From Terasakiella sp. SH-1 (lineage in GTDB: Bacteria; Pseudomonadota; Alphaproteobacteria; Rhodospirillales; Terasakiellaceae): a stretch of 64,000 bases of DNA. The translations under genes were made by a program, and so were the position numbers. Location of the stretch: NCBI RefSeq assembly GCF_004564135.1, contig NZ_CP038255.1:528501-592500 (forward strand), given 5' to 3'. The notes under the pieces are model-generated. The model did not search any database, was not told where the DNA came from, and saw only the letters and a program-made list of their open reading frames with translations. Shown one piece after another: positions 18,057 to 27,093 of the stretch; within the stretch, counting starts at the first letter, position 1; each line of letters starts with the position of its first letter.

Positions 18057-19175
18057 ATGAGTTTTAAAGATCATATGGATGGCTATTATGACTTACGGAC
18101 ACTTTACCAAGTCGATAGTCTCTATGCGTTAAAGCATGGACAATATACGCCGCCGATTTTGGTGGAAATTGACCCGATGAACAAATGCAATCAGGAGTGC
18201 CTCTATTGCTATGCCTATGGTCGAGGCGGTGAAGAGTCCAAACTGAAAGATGATGCTTTTTTAAACCTGTTTAAACAACTGGCTGATACTGGCGTACAGA
18301 CGGTGCTGTTTCAGGGGACGGGGGAGCCGTTGGCACACCGCAAAGCAACCGAAGCGATTGAAGAGGCAGCAAAATACGGATTAACGGTTGGGATCAATAG
18401 TAATGGTGTTCTTTTTACCCCGCAGATGCAGGACAGGGTCCTTAAAGACATTTTCTATATCAAGTTTTCTGTGATTGACCACAACAAAGAACGCTATACC
18501 AAGTTACATGTGTGTCCAGACAACCATTGGGACAAGCTGCATGAAAATATGACCTATGCCATTGAGTTGCGAAAAAGGGAAAAATTGGGCGTTGCTTTGT
18601 GGGCGACGGTTTATCTGGATGAAGATAACTTCCACGATGCTTATGACATTGTGAAATTTTATAAGGAGATGGGCTTGGATTACATTGTGATCCAAGAAGC
18701 AACCTATAGCGAATACTCGCCAGCCGGGGTGCGCCCTTATGCTTCTACCCATTTTACGGCGGAAGAAATTGCAGAGACAAAAGAGAAAGTCCTGAGTTTG
18801 AATACGGACGATTTTGTCGTCAAATTTGTTTTCCCCTTTATTAATGATGATATTAATCATGCAGGTCAAACACCAGAAGGTTTTGTTCCTCATTTTTGTC
18901 AGGGGCCAAAACTGTACACAACCATTTGTTCTGATGGGGAGGTTTACCCCTGTTGGCGTCTATGGGGGCGCGGTAAGGAATTTAGCTGTGGGAATATTTA
19001 TGAGCAGAGCTTTGAGGAAATCTGGAAAGGGAAAAAACGCCAGGAATTAGAGGAATATATCAATACGGTCCCCCCTTGTGGTGATGAATGTAAAGTGTGT
19101 AACCATGCTCGTTTGAATGAGATTTTGTATAAGTTTCTTAATGCAGACAGCCCTTGGAAAGGTTTTATCATATGA
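18057..19175 (+). CDS. radical SAM/SPASM protein
   Basis: 372 residues. Cluster ligands C44, C48 and C51 in CNQECLYC, SAM-binding FQGTGEPL, and a C-terminal SPASM region with cysteines at HFCQGPKLYTTIC, YPCWRLW, FSCGNIYE, then PPCGDECKVCNH, enough for two auxiliary 4Fe-4S clusters. SPASM enzymes act on peptides (sactipeptides, quinocofactors) or on small alcohols and sugars (e.g. BtrN-like dehydrogenation). No precursor peptide is seen nearby. It overlaps the next, Cys-rich gene by ATGA, and a Fe-alcohol dehydrogenase follows, which favours a redox step on a sugar alcohol; this is inference. Confidence 0.86.
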   Translation: MSFKDHMDGYYDLRTLYQVDSLYALKHGQYTPPILVEIDPMNKCNQECLYCYAYGRGGEESKLKDDAFLNLFKQLADTGVQTVLFQGTGEPLAHRKATEAIEEAAKYGLTVGINSNGVLFTPQMQDRVLKDIFYIKFSVIDHNKERYTKLHVCPDNHWDKLHENMTYAIELRKREKLGVALWATVYLDEDNFHDAYDIVKFYKEMGLDYIVIQEATYSEYSPAGVRPYASTHFTAEEIAETKEKVLSLNTDDFVVKFVFPFINDDINHAGQTPEGFVPHFCQGPKLYTTICSDGEVYPCWRLWGRGKEFSCGNIYEQSFEEIWKGKKRQELEEYINTVPPCGDECKVCNHARLNEILYKFLNADSPWKGFII

Positions 19176-19720
19176 GCAAAGAATACAAGATTCATCAATT
19201 GGCTGGTGAAACCGAATGTCCCTGGCATAAATCGAATAAGGAAACAGGGAAGACATATTCCCACAATGAGATTTTTAACAGTGGGGTTTGTCCGATCATG
19301 TGGCATACCCTTTACCCTTATTTCCTCGGTGCTTTATTTGGCGCCAAATATACCTATAACGAACAAGGTGACTGCCACGTTTGCTGTCCGGCTGAAAAAG
19401 GCGTGGATGTTTTGGTCCGGGTGCGCGCAAACGATGGCAAATTTGAAGAAGGGGTACCCGATGATTGGCGTGATGTGATTCATGCTGAAGTGGTCAAGGT
19501 CAATGGTGTCTGTGATTATGACCATAAAGTCGGTGATCGTTTTGTGTTTCCAACCTGTATGAAAGAAACACATGCCTGTCCGTCTGGTGTACATAACATG
19601 TTTCCGTTTATGGATATTGAAATCCCAAAATGTATAAATCAGGATAAAATTCGTTGTACGGATTGGTTGGAAAATATGTATTTCTCTCTTGATGCTGAAG
19701 ACAGCAAAATCAAAAAATAA
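19172..19720 (+). CDS. small Cys-rich protein, TIGR04076-like
   Basis: 182 residues, with ten cysteines (CPWHK, CPIMWH, CHVCC, GVCDYD, PTCMKETHACPSGVHNMFP, PKCINQ, IRCTDW). The C-terminal part, GDRFVFP..C...ACPSGVHNMFPFM then CTD, resembles the small TIGR04076 family of unknown function; that match is from memory of the pattern and needs a profile search. The ATG at 19172 overlaps the stop of the radical SAM/SPASM gene (ATGA), so the two are translationally coupled and may form a working pair. No signal peptide. A metal or cluster-binding accessory role is possible. Confidence 0.7.
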   Translation: MSKEYKIHQLAGETECPWHKSNKETGKTYSHNEIFNSGVCPIMWHTLYPYFLGALFGAKYTYNEQGDCHVCCPAEKGVDVLVRVRANDGKFEEGVPDDWRDVIHAEVVKVNGVCDYDHKVGDRFVFPTCMKETHACPSGVHNMFPFMDIEIPKCINQDKIRCTDWLENMYFSLDAEDSKIKK

Positions 19721-19746
19721 GACGGTTCAAACAAAGGAAATAGGCT

Positions 19747-20913
19747 ATGCGGGATGCATCTTACTGCCAAGCAACAGCATATCATTTTGGCTTGGAGACA
19801 GATCAGCTCATAGGTCAAGAGGTAAAAAAACATACAGATAAAGTGTTGTTGCATTACGGACGTAACAGCATAAAAAGACACGGTATTTATGACAAAGTCG
19901 TTCACTCTTTAAAGGCATCAGGTGTCGAGTTCTATGAACTTGGCGGCGTGTTGCCCAATACGGACTCCCGTCTTATTTATGAAGGCATTCAATTATGCCG
20001 TGAACATGATATCGACTTTATTTTAGCTGTTGGTGGCGGCAGTGTCATGGATTCTGCTAAAGCCATCAGTGTTGGGGTTGGATATGATGGCGACTTTTTT
20101 GATTTATTTCTGCAGGAGGCGAAGCCCGAGACAGCCTTGAAAATGGGTTTTGTCGTGACGGTGCCTGGTTCAGGAAGTGAGGCCAGTTATGGCAGTGTGG
20201 TGACGGACTATCAACGCCAGGAAAAGGCCGTGTGTGATACGCCGCTTTTAAGTCCAACATTTGTTATTCTTAATCCGACACATACGCTTTCTCTCTCCCC
20301 GTCTCAGACCAGTTGTGGCATTGTGGATGCGATTAGCCATTTGCTGGAGAGATATTTTTCACCGACAGATTATGTGGATTGTACGGATCGAATGTGTGAA
20401 GGTCTTATGATGACCTTGATGAAATATGGGCGTCTGGTTCTATCCGATCCTGAAAATGTGCAAATTCGTGGCGAAATCATGTGGGCCTGCAAAATGGCAC
20501 AAGACCAAATTATCAATTTTGGTCGTCAGCAGGATTGGGGGTGTCATAAAATTGCCCATGAAGTGGGAGCCTTTTATGATGTGTCTCATGGGGCTCTGGT
20601 CAATGTGATTTTCCTGCAATGGATGGAACGGGCAGCAAAAGAACGTCCTGAGCGTTTTATCCAATTGGGAGAAAGAATTTTCGGCCTTGATTTCCCACAA
20701 GCCTCTTGTGCGATGCGAACTGTAGAAGCCTATAGGGCTTTTCTACTGGATTTAGGGATGGCTACAACATTGTCTGAATTAGGGATTAAACAAGACATTC
20801 ATTTTGATGCAATCGCCAAGAAAGCAGTTCGTTATATGGGAAGTGGTACTATTGGGAATTATATACGCTTGGCACCGGATGATATTGTTACTTTGTTAAA
20901 ACAAGCTGTGTGA
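19747..20913 (+). CDS. iron-containing (group III) alcohol dehydrogenase
   Basis: 388 residues of the Fe-ADH superfamily that includes YqhD and BdhA. NAD(P)-binding GGGSVMDSAK at 96-105; metal ligands fit D194 and H198 (GIVDAISH), H267 or H271 (CHKIAHEVG) and H281 (DVSHGAL). It would reduce an aldehyde or oxidise an alcohol, NAD(P)H-dependent, in the cytoplasm. Placed between a TIGR04076-like gene and a GT2 gene in the same operon, it likely works on the product of the neighbouring radical SAM enzymes or on a nucleotide sugar side chain; substrate unknown. Confidence 0.88.
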   Translation: MRDASYCQATAYHFGLETDQLIGQEVKKHTDKVLLHYGRNSIKRHGIYDKVVHSLKASGVEFYELGGVLPNTDSRLIYEGIQLCREHDIDFILAVGGGSVMDSAKAISVGVGYDGDFFDLFLQEAKPETALKMGFVVTVPGSGSEASYGSVVTDYQRQEKAVCDTPLLSPTFVILNPTHTLSLSPSQTSCGIVDAISHLLERYFSPTDYVDCTDRMCEGLMMTLMKYGRLVLSDPENVQIRGEIMWACKMAQDQIINFGRQQDWGCHKIAHEVGAFYDVSHGALVNVIFLQWMERAAKERPERFIQLGERIFGLDFPQASCAMRTVEAYRAFLLDLGMATTLSELGIKQDIHFDAIAKKAVRYMGSGTIGNYIRLAPDDIVTLLKQAV

Positions 20914-20948
20914 TTTCGGCTTTTAAGATTAAGATATTAATAGAATTT

Positions 20949-22025
20949 ATGATGACACAACGACCGACACCTCATTTATCCCATGCAGACAAACCTTTGG
21001 TTACTGTCATGGTTTGCAATTTTAATTATGGGCGTTTTTTAGGGGCATGTTTAGAAAGTATCTATCAACAAACTTATGAGAATGTTGAGATTATTTTCTC
21101 TGATAATGCCTCAACCGATGAATCTTGGCAGGTCGCACTGGATTTTCAAGAGCGTCATCCTGAACTAATTACGATTAATCGTAACCGTCATAACTACGGG
21201 ACAGATGCGAATTTCAACAGTTGTTTTGGGAATACGCGCGGTAAATATATGATTTTCATGAGTTCTGATGACATCATGGGACCGACATATATTGAAAAAT
21301 GTGTACGTGTGATGGAAGAAAATCATGAGTTGGGTTTTGTCATGGTCCACCGCACGGTGATTGATGAGCATGGAACGCAAACAACGGAAGCACCTTTTTA
21401 CGATAAAAGCTGTATTATTCCCGGCGAAGAACAGGCGGCTGTTTATATGGTCGCAGCTGTCAATCCAAGTGTGGCACAGGTTATGTATAATCGCCATCGC
21501 ACCGAACGCAAATATATCAAACGTGCATTGATTTCACGTTGGTATGGCTGCCGTGTTCTGGACTTCAATATGTGTATGGAATACCCGATGGCTTATATTG
21601 CAGAACCGCTTTTGCAGCATCGGATACATGGAAAAAATGATTCTTTGAGTGCGGCTGACAATTTAATGGAAGTGATTGGTCCTTATGTTTTATCTCATCA
21701 GTTTGTCGAACTGGCAAAGCTGCATGGTATGGATAAGGTCGTTGATCGTTTGCCGGAAGCCGTTGAGAAATGGGGATTGCTTGCGTTACGTTATTCGGTT
21801 CGTGCGATTCGAAAAAATGACGAGAAAAATGCCAAGAGATATTATCATCTTGCGGCTGCCTTAGCTGGAGACTTAGAGGAAGACCCGATTTTCCAAAAAT
21901 TGACAAGCTATTGGGGGAGTGTCGCTGAAGAAAAGGCTGTGATCCTAGAGGAGCTTGTTAATACCGATAACTTCCTGACCCGTACGGTTTCTTACGCGCC
22001 GCCGCCAGGTAGTGTTTATATATGA
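20949..22025 (+). CDS. family 2 glycosyltransferase
   Basis: GT-A fold enzyme: VTVMVCNFNYGRFLGACLES near 18-37, SDNASTDES and the metal-binding MSSDDIMG (DxD-like). No membrane segments, so a cytoplasmic transferase; the C-terminal 120 residues are helical. Start is uncertain: ATG 20949 is chosen, but a GTG at 20910 overlapping the previous stop would add 13 residues, and neither has a good ribosome site. The end overlaps the next gene by ATGA. The sugar and acceptor cannot be read from the sequence. Confidence 0.82.
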   Translation: MMTQRPTPHLSHADKPLVTVMVCNFNYGRFLGACLESIYQQTYENVEIIFSDNASTDESWQVALDFQERHPELITINRNRHNYGTDANFNSCFGNTRGKYMIFMSSDDIMGPTYIEKCVRVMEENHELGFVMVHRTVIDEHGTQTTEAPFYDKSCIIPGEEQAAVYMVAAVNPSVAQVMYNRHRTERKYIKRALISRWYGCRVLDFNMCMEYPMAYIAEPLLQHRIHGKNDSLSAADNLMEVIGPYVLSHQFVELAKLHGMDKVVDRLPEAVEKWGLLALRYSVRAIRKNDEKNAKRYYHLAAALAGDLEEDPIFQKLTSYWGSVAEEKAVILEELVNTDNFLTRTVSYAPPPGSVYI

Positions 22026-23104
22026 GTAAAACAGAAAAGATTTGTGTCTTTGGCATTGGGGAACGTTTTGCTGAAAGTTACAATCAGGTCTTCGCTGTTT
22101 TAGGGAAGGCTCCTGATTTTTTTTGTGACAATGATCCGACAAAATGGGGAGAATCTTTTTGGGGTGTCCCCTGTTACCCTCCGCAACAGCTGCAGGTTGA
22201 ACAAAACCCGGTTAAAGTGATTATCACTGCTCGTCGTTATGAAGATGTTGCTCTCCAATTACAGGCGCTGGGGATCCATGATCCTTTTGTCATGGTGTAC
22301 AGTCGTCAGTATTATGCGATTGATGGGGTTAAGCCGCTTGGTTTGGTTTCACAAGGACAAATAGATAGACTAGACCTGAAAGGAAAGTGGGCCTTTATAA
22401 CAGGGGCCTCTCGGGGGATTGGGTACCAGGTTGCTTGTGCGTTGGCCCTACAGGGCATGAATATTGTTGTCCATAGTCGAAGTACGGAACATAACACTAA
22501 GGTTGTTAGCTTTTGTCATGATATTGGTGTAGAGACAGTGTCTCTTGCTGGTGACCTTGGTGATACACAAGCGCTTTTATCCTTGCTTGAAACGTTAGAA
22601 AAAGAAGGGCCCGCGATTGATGTATTATATAATTGTGCTGGGGTCTCTCTAAAACCGGAAGAAGACCCATGGCAGATGACAGCTCAGACTTTTCAAGAAA
22701 CGTTTGCAGTCAATACAGTCGCTCCTATTCTCATTTCAAATCATCTTATCCCCCAAATGTTGAAACGGGGCTTCGGTCGCATCATCAATGTGAGCAGTTC
22801 AATTCAAAACAGCCTGAATGAAATGGCTTATGCCTGTAGCAAAGCTGCATTGGATAAATATGCACATGATATTCTGCCTCAATTGAAGGGATCTGATGTG
22901 CGTATTTCTTCACTGGACCCAGGGTGGCTTAAGACCGATATGGGAGGGGCAGAGGCGCCCCATGAGGTTGAAAATGTATTACCTGGGGCGCTTTTAGGGG
23001 CTGTCATGACTGACTTTACAAATGGGCGTTGGTTTACGGCACAGGATTATTGTGGTCTAGAGATGGAACAAGCCATCCAGAAAGCACATTTTGTCAGTTG
23101 TTGA
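22022..23104 (+). CDS. classical SDR with an N-terminal Rossmann-like extension
   Basis: Residues about 5-95 are an extra Rossmann-like unit (ICVFGIGERFAESYNQVFAV, then DFFCDNDPTKWG and VPCYPP). It is of the kind repeated on other enzymes in this window. Residues 115-360 are a classical short-chain dehydrogenase: TGASRGIG near 127, NCAG, Ser of VSSS and YACSK (catalytic Tyr and Lys). The family reduces ketones or oxidises alcohols with NAD(P)H. The start overlaps the preceding GT2 gene by ATGA. The N-terminal unit may hold the sugar-nucleotide or act as a docking module; this is inference from its recurrence. Confidence 0.84.
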   Translation: MSKTEKICVFGIGERFAESYNQVFAVLGKAPDFFCDNDPTKWGESFWGVPCYPPQQLQVEQNPVKVIITARRYEDVALQLQALGIHDPFVMVYSRQYYAIDGVKPLGLVSQGQIDRLDLKGKWAFITGASRGIGYQVACALALQGMNIVVHSRSTEHNTKVVSFCHDIGVETVSLAGDLGDTQALLSLLETLEKEGPAIDVLYNCAGVSLKPEEDPWQMTAQTFQETFAVNTVAPILISNHLIPQMLKRGFGRIINVSSSIQNSLNEMAYACSKAALDKYAHDILPQLKGSDVRISSLDPGWLKTDMGGAEAPHEVENVLPGALLGAVMTDFTNGRWFTAQDYCGLEMEQAIQKAHFVSC

Positions 23105-23127
23105 TCCTTGTAAAAGGAAGGTGGAAT

Positions 23128-24543
23128 ATGAGTAGAAACTCAAAACAATATGGCTCAAAGGATGTAGTTTTATCCTGCCGTAAGCTTGAAAGTGGTTTAC
23201 GTTTTGGGCAAGAAGGGATTGCAGCCTGTGCTTTAGGACCGTTTCAATCTCCTGTTTATTGGAGTGGGACTGAAGCTGCTGAGATAACGATTACAAAAGA
23301 GATGCTGGAAGAAAAACGGCGTTGGATTTTTGATCTTCTAAATGATGAAACGGCTGAAACACCTTGTAAAGGGTGCCAGATGGTTGTCGAAAAAACATTT
23401 GGCGAGGTAGATTTCTCCCGCTTGGGCCATATTGATTATTCCGCAACAAGTTCATGCAATATCCGGTGTAATTATTGTGATTATACGATCAAGGATAATT
23501 TCAAAAAGGCACCTTATGAGTCGCTGGAGATTTTAAATCTATTTAAACCAACGGATGTGGTCTGGGATGCGGCGGTTGATTTTGGTGGGGGAGAGCCGAC
23601 GCTGCTGCCTAATTTCGATGAATGTTTATCTTTTTTCAAACACAATAAAATCCGCACCTTTCTTTATACAAATGCGGTTCGTTTCTCTCAGAAAGCCTAT
23701 GAGGGCTTAAGAGATGGTAGTATCAGCTGGGTTTGTGTGTCACTGGATTGTGGGACCCCATCAACCTATTTGGCCACGAAAGAGCGAGATCGTTTTTTTG
23801 ATGTGATGGATAATTTGCATAAATATGCAGAGGCGAGCCGGAAGGGTTTGGGTAATCTATCTGTAAAATATATTTTCACTCAAGATAACTGCAGTGATGA
23901 CGATATTTCTGGCTTTGTTTTTGCGATGTTGTCTGTGAAACCAGATAAAGTCTGGCTTACGTTTGATTTTGAGCCTCTTAAATTTTTGTCCGGGGGGGAT
24001 GATGGCTTTGGTGGGTATGACTACACCAAACAAGTGGATGCCTATGTGAAGCTTTATTTGATGTTAGAGCAATACGGCATAAAAGCGGGGCATTTTGAAG
24101 AGAACCACCTATCGCAGGTGACAAAAGCTGGAAAACGTTTGCTGGATATGGTTCATAGCCGCCTTGCTACTGTAAAACCAGAGAGCAAAACTGAAAAGAA
24201 AACCGAACTGTCCTGTCAGTTGATCAAGATGTCTGATATTGGGGAGGCGGTACGGTTGACAGAAGAAAAAGTCGCCATTGTGCCTTGTTCAGTGCAAAGC
24301 TTGGCTCTACAGCGTCAAGTAAAGGCTTTAGGAGGAGAGGTCGTCGCCATTATTGATCGCGACCCGACCTTACAGGGCAAAGTTATTGAGGGCGATACGG
24401 TTATGCCTTATCAGGATCTGGCTGGCTTATCTTGTGATAAAATCTTGATTACTTGTCACGCATTGCATCAACAAGCCATTTTAGAAGAAGTAAGGTGCCA
24501 TAGTCCTCTTCCTGTAGAACGTATTATAGTCGTGGAAGATTAG
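23128..24543 (+). CDS. radical SAM protein with C-terminal Rossmann-like domain
   Basis: 471 residues from the ATG at 23128 (ribosome site AAGGAAGGTGG; a longer frame begins inside the SDR gene but lacks a site). An N-terminal CKGC pair (C80, C83) precedes the radical SAM ligands C110, C114 and C117 in CNIRCNYC; FGGGEPTLLP gives the SAM-binding loop. Residues 385-470 (VAIVPCSVQSLALQRQVKAL, then VVAIIDRDPTLQGKVIEG) form the repeated Rossmann-like unit, here at the C terminus instead of the N terminus. It is the last gene of the operon that starts at 16369 and meets the FkbM gene head-on 26 bases later. Confidence 0.84.
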   Translation: MSRNSKQYGSKDVVLSCRKLESGLRFGQEGIAACALGPFQSPVYWSGTEAAEITITKEMLEEKRRWIFDLLNDETAETPCKGCQMVVEKTFGEVDFSRLGHIDYSATSSCNIRCNYCDYTIKDNFKKAPYESLEILNLFKPTDVVWDAAVDFGGGEPTLLPNFDECLSFFKHNKIRTFLYTNAVRFSQKAYEGLRDGSISWVCVSLDCGTPSTYLATKERDRFFDVMDNLHKYAEASRKGLGNLSVKYIFTQDNCSDDDISGFVFAMLSVKPDKVWLTFDFEPLKFLSGGDDGFGGYDYTKQVDAYVKLYLMLEQYGIKAGHFEENHLSQVTKAGKRLLDMVHSRLATVKPESKTEKKTELSCQLIKMSDIGEAVRLTEEKVAIVPCSVQSLALQRQVKALGGEVVAIIDRDPTLQGKVIEGDTVMPYQDLAGLSCDKILITCHALHQQAILEEVRCHSPLPVERIIVVED

Positions 24544-24569
24544 CAATTGTTTAGGCAGCACCGCAACCA

Positions 24570-25742
24570 TCATTCTTCTTTTGGAATTTCTGTCTTATCG
24601 CAAACGGCATAAAGAACTGTTTCAATGGTAAAAGACGTGTAGTTTCTTAAATAAAAACGATAACCGAGGTCCAGGCTATGTAGGTAAAGAGCCAGGCTCC
24701 ACAGATGTTCGATTGAATGGTAGACACATATAGCAAGGTCGGGCTGGTGTTTTTTGATGATGTTCTCAGCGCCTTTGAGTGCATGGAGTTCTGCCCCTTC
24801 AATATCCATTGTGACCATCGTTGGTTTTAAGTTCGGCAGCGTTTCATCTAGGGATAGGCATTGGACATGTAGAGGGCCATTTGGGGATAAGCGGGAACCA
24901 AGCCCTGTTGCTTCTGTGAAATTGCGGACTTTATGATCATCATAGATGGCGCAAGGTAGGGCGGTAATATGTGTCGCAATCTGGTTTTGGAACTGTTGAA
25001 GATAAGTTGTGAGCCGAGTGAATATTTTGGGGTCGGCTTCAAAGCATACGACTTCATCCACTTTGCCTTTTTCTTGTACCAGGCTACGAATTACATCCCC
25101 ATCATAAGCACCGCAACAGACAAAACGGCTGTAGCCTTTTGTCAAAGGGATGTCTGTTGGAAAATATTGTTCATTTCTTGGGCGTCGAGGGATTTCTTGT
25201 GGGGATTTCCATATATGTGTTTGCAAGACAGTTTCAAAAATAAGTTGACTGGTTTGATCTTCCAGAAGGTCGTAAGCTTGTTTGATATTTTCTTGCTCGC
25301 TGTTGAAAAAAACAAGTGGATCGTGTCGCCAGCTTTCAGGCAGCATGAAGGGGTTGTGAACTTCATAAATTTCAAATAAAGAAACAATATTTTCATAGCC
25401 TTTGGTTAAAAGAAAAGACCTGATTTCTTTGAAAGCGGACAGACTTCCTACGCAGACGACGACAATGCCTTTTTTTTCTTCAGGGCTAGGATCATGATGA
25501 TCTGGTGAAAATGCTTTTACTCCTTCGTAAACTCCAGGGATAGTGTAGCGACGATCCAAAACAATATCAGGGTAAAAGCCATGAATTTTCATGACGATTT
25601 CTACAAACCAATGACTGCTTTCACCGGCACCATATAAGGTTAGATATGCGTTCTGTAACTTCTCTTTCAGGATGAACGGTTTCACATTGCCTGATTCTGT
25701 TAAAGTTTTTTGCAAGTCAAAGGAGCCGTGTTGATTTGTCAT
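24570..25742 (-). CDS. FkbM-type methyltransferase with N-terminal Rossmann-like domain
   Basis: Residues about 28-120 hold the repeated small domain (LTLYGAGESSHWFVEIVM, then DIVLDRRYTIPGVYEGV). Residues 205-370 are a FkbM-family SAM methyltransferase: FVCCGAYDGDVIRSL, CFEADPKIF, TMDIEGAELHALKGA. FkbM enzymes O-methylate hydroxyls of sugars or macrolides. It is the last gene of a leftward three-gene operon after two radical SAM genes that share the same N-terminal domain. A second gene of identical layout lies at 48.3-49.4 kb in the flagellar/pse operon. Confidence 0.86.
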   Translation of the reverse strand: MTNQHGSFDLQKTLTESGNVKPFILKEKLQNAYLTLYGAGESSHWFVEIVMKIHGFYPDIVLDRRYTIPGVYEGVKAFSPDHHDPSPEEKKGIVVVCVGSLSAFKEIRSFLLTKGYENIVSLFEIYEVHNPFMLPESWRHDPLVFFNSEQENIKQAYDLLEDQTSQLIFETVLQTHIWKSPQEIPRRPRNEQYFPTDIPLTKGYSRFVCCGAYDGDVIRSLVQEKGKVDEVVCFEADPKIFTRLTTYLQQFQNQIATHITALPCAIYDDHKVRNFTEATGLGSRLSPNGPLHVQCLSLDETLPNLKPTMVTMDIEGAELHALKGAENIIKKHQPDLAICVYHSIEHLWSLALYLHSLDLGYRFYLRNYTSFTIETVLYAVCDKTEIPKEE

Positions 25743-25799
25743 GTGGAACCCGTGGATGTGTACAGAATAAGTGGTGTTTGGAGAGAGCTAAGTTAACAC

Positions 25800-27062
25800 C
25801 TATTTCCCTATGATAATTTGAGACTTTTTACGTCTTCGTAATGGGTTTTTGGGTAGTTGGACGCCAGCTTTGATTGGTTCACATTCAACTGAGGGGCAGT
25901 AATCGCATGCTTGTAGTGCAGTCGTGCGTGTTGCAAAATCCAATATCTGCCGGGTTCTTTCTTTTTGAGGGATATCTGCGGTTAAGTCTATGTAATCACT
26001 TTGAAAACTAGGTATCAATCCAAGGTATTCTGCATGATTAGAAAAAGAGCAACGATGAGCTTTTCCATTCATTATCTGAACACATAACAAGGTGCCACTA
26101 ATACATTCTCTATAAAGCTCATCATTTACATGCTGAGGGCGTTTACGTTCATAAATAGGTGTGAGTTTATTCCACGATGTGTTGTCGTACTTATAGTAAT
26201 CAAAATAAATGTTATTTTTCTCTAACTCTGTAGAGATCTCATTGATTTTATTAGATGGTTCACCATAGTCTGAGATTAAGACAGTACACCCGTGAAGAGA
26301 AATTTGATCAATTTTGTTTTGAGGAGGGACAATAGTTCCGTTGGTAACGAAATCAATAAACAACAAGTTAGGGATTTTTGAGACTTCTTCTATAAGCTGA
26401 TTTAGTTTTGGATATAAGAATGGCTCCCCTCCTTGAAGGGCAATATGATGAACAACATCAAATGCTTCACAGTAATTTCTAATATCTTGAACTATTCGTT
26501 CCATCTCAATTGATTGTGGGTCTTTGTAATCAGGAACAAAAGCTCCACAACCATTACATTCTAGCGTACATTTTTGTGTCAGTACATAAGACAGCGTTGG
26601 TGAGAGGTTATAGTCGCTTTTATCTGAGTTGAAATATGTAGCAAGTGTCTCACTGAATTTATCAAAATCGCATGCTCTATGAGCAACCTGAGAGAAGTAA
26701 TACAATAAAAAGGCAGGGGCGAGTGCATGGACATTCTGAAAGCCTCTGCGATTAAAAGTTGATTCTACTTCTGTTGTTGTTTGTGGGTTTAAGGTACCAA
26801 GGAGAATGGTTGAGTTTTTATAGTCATTTTCGGCCTGTTCCATAGAGATGACTGGAATGCCATAATAACCTTGGCTTTGTTTTACTTTATTATTGTCAAT
26901 AAAGGCAGTCAGAGGAAGATTTAGAGATTTCAGGACTTGTCGAAGATACCATCCTCCTCTGCTCGCTCCGAATATAAGAACTTTCCCATCTTTTTGCTGA
27001 ACGTCTTGAATAAAAGACTCTATATCATTGTGATATTGCTTTCTTTGAGACATCAAAGTCAT
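25800..27062 (-). CDS. radical SAM protein with N-terminal Rossmann-like domain
   Basis: 420 residues. Residues 27-112: VLIFGASRGGWYLRQVLKSL, then TAFIDNN and the conserved GIPVIS, the repeated Rossmann-like unit. Radical SAM core: C165, C169 and C172 in CTLECNGC, then LQGGEPFLYP. A C-terminal cysteine set (LYRECISGTLLCVQIMNGKAHRCSF and ACDYCPSVEC) resembles a SPASM/twitch domain. It is strongly AT-rich next to the flagellar genes, a hint of transfer. It lies 31 bases after a paralogue in the same operon. Function unknown; glycan modification is inferred. Confidence 0.84.
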   Translation of the reverse strand: MTLMSQRKQYHNDIESFIQDVQQKDGKVLIFGASRGGWYLRQVLKSLNLPLTAFIDNNKVKQSQGYYGIPVISMEQAENDYKNSTILLGTLNPQTTTEVESTFNRRGFQNVHALAPAFLLYYFSQVAHRACDFDKFSETLATYFNSDKSDYNLSPTLSYVLTQKCTLECNGCGAFVPDYKDPQSIEMERIVQDIRNYCEAFDVVHHIALQGGEPFLYPKLNQLIEEVSKIPNLLFIDFVTNGTIVPPQNKIDQISLHGCTVLISDYGEPSNKINEISTELEKNNIYFDYYKYDNTSWNKLTPIYERKRPQHVNDELYRECISGTLLCVQIMNGKAHRCSFSNHAEYLGLIPSFQSDYIDLTADIPQKERTRQILDFATRTTALQACDYCPSVECEPIKAGVQLPKNPLRRRKKSQIIIGK

Positions 27063-27093
27063 CTTTTTTAACCTTTATTGGAGCTGTCTATTT

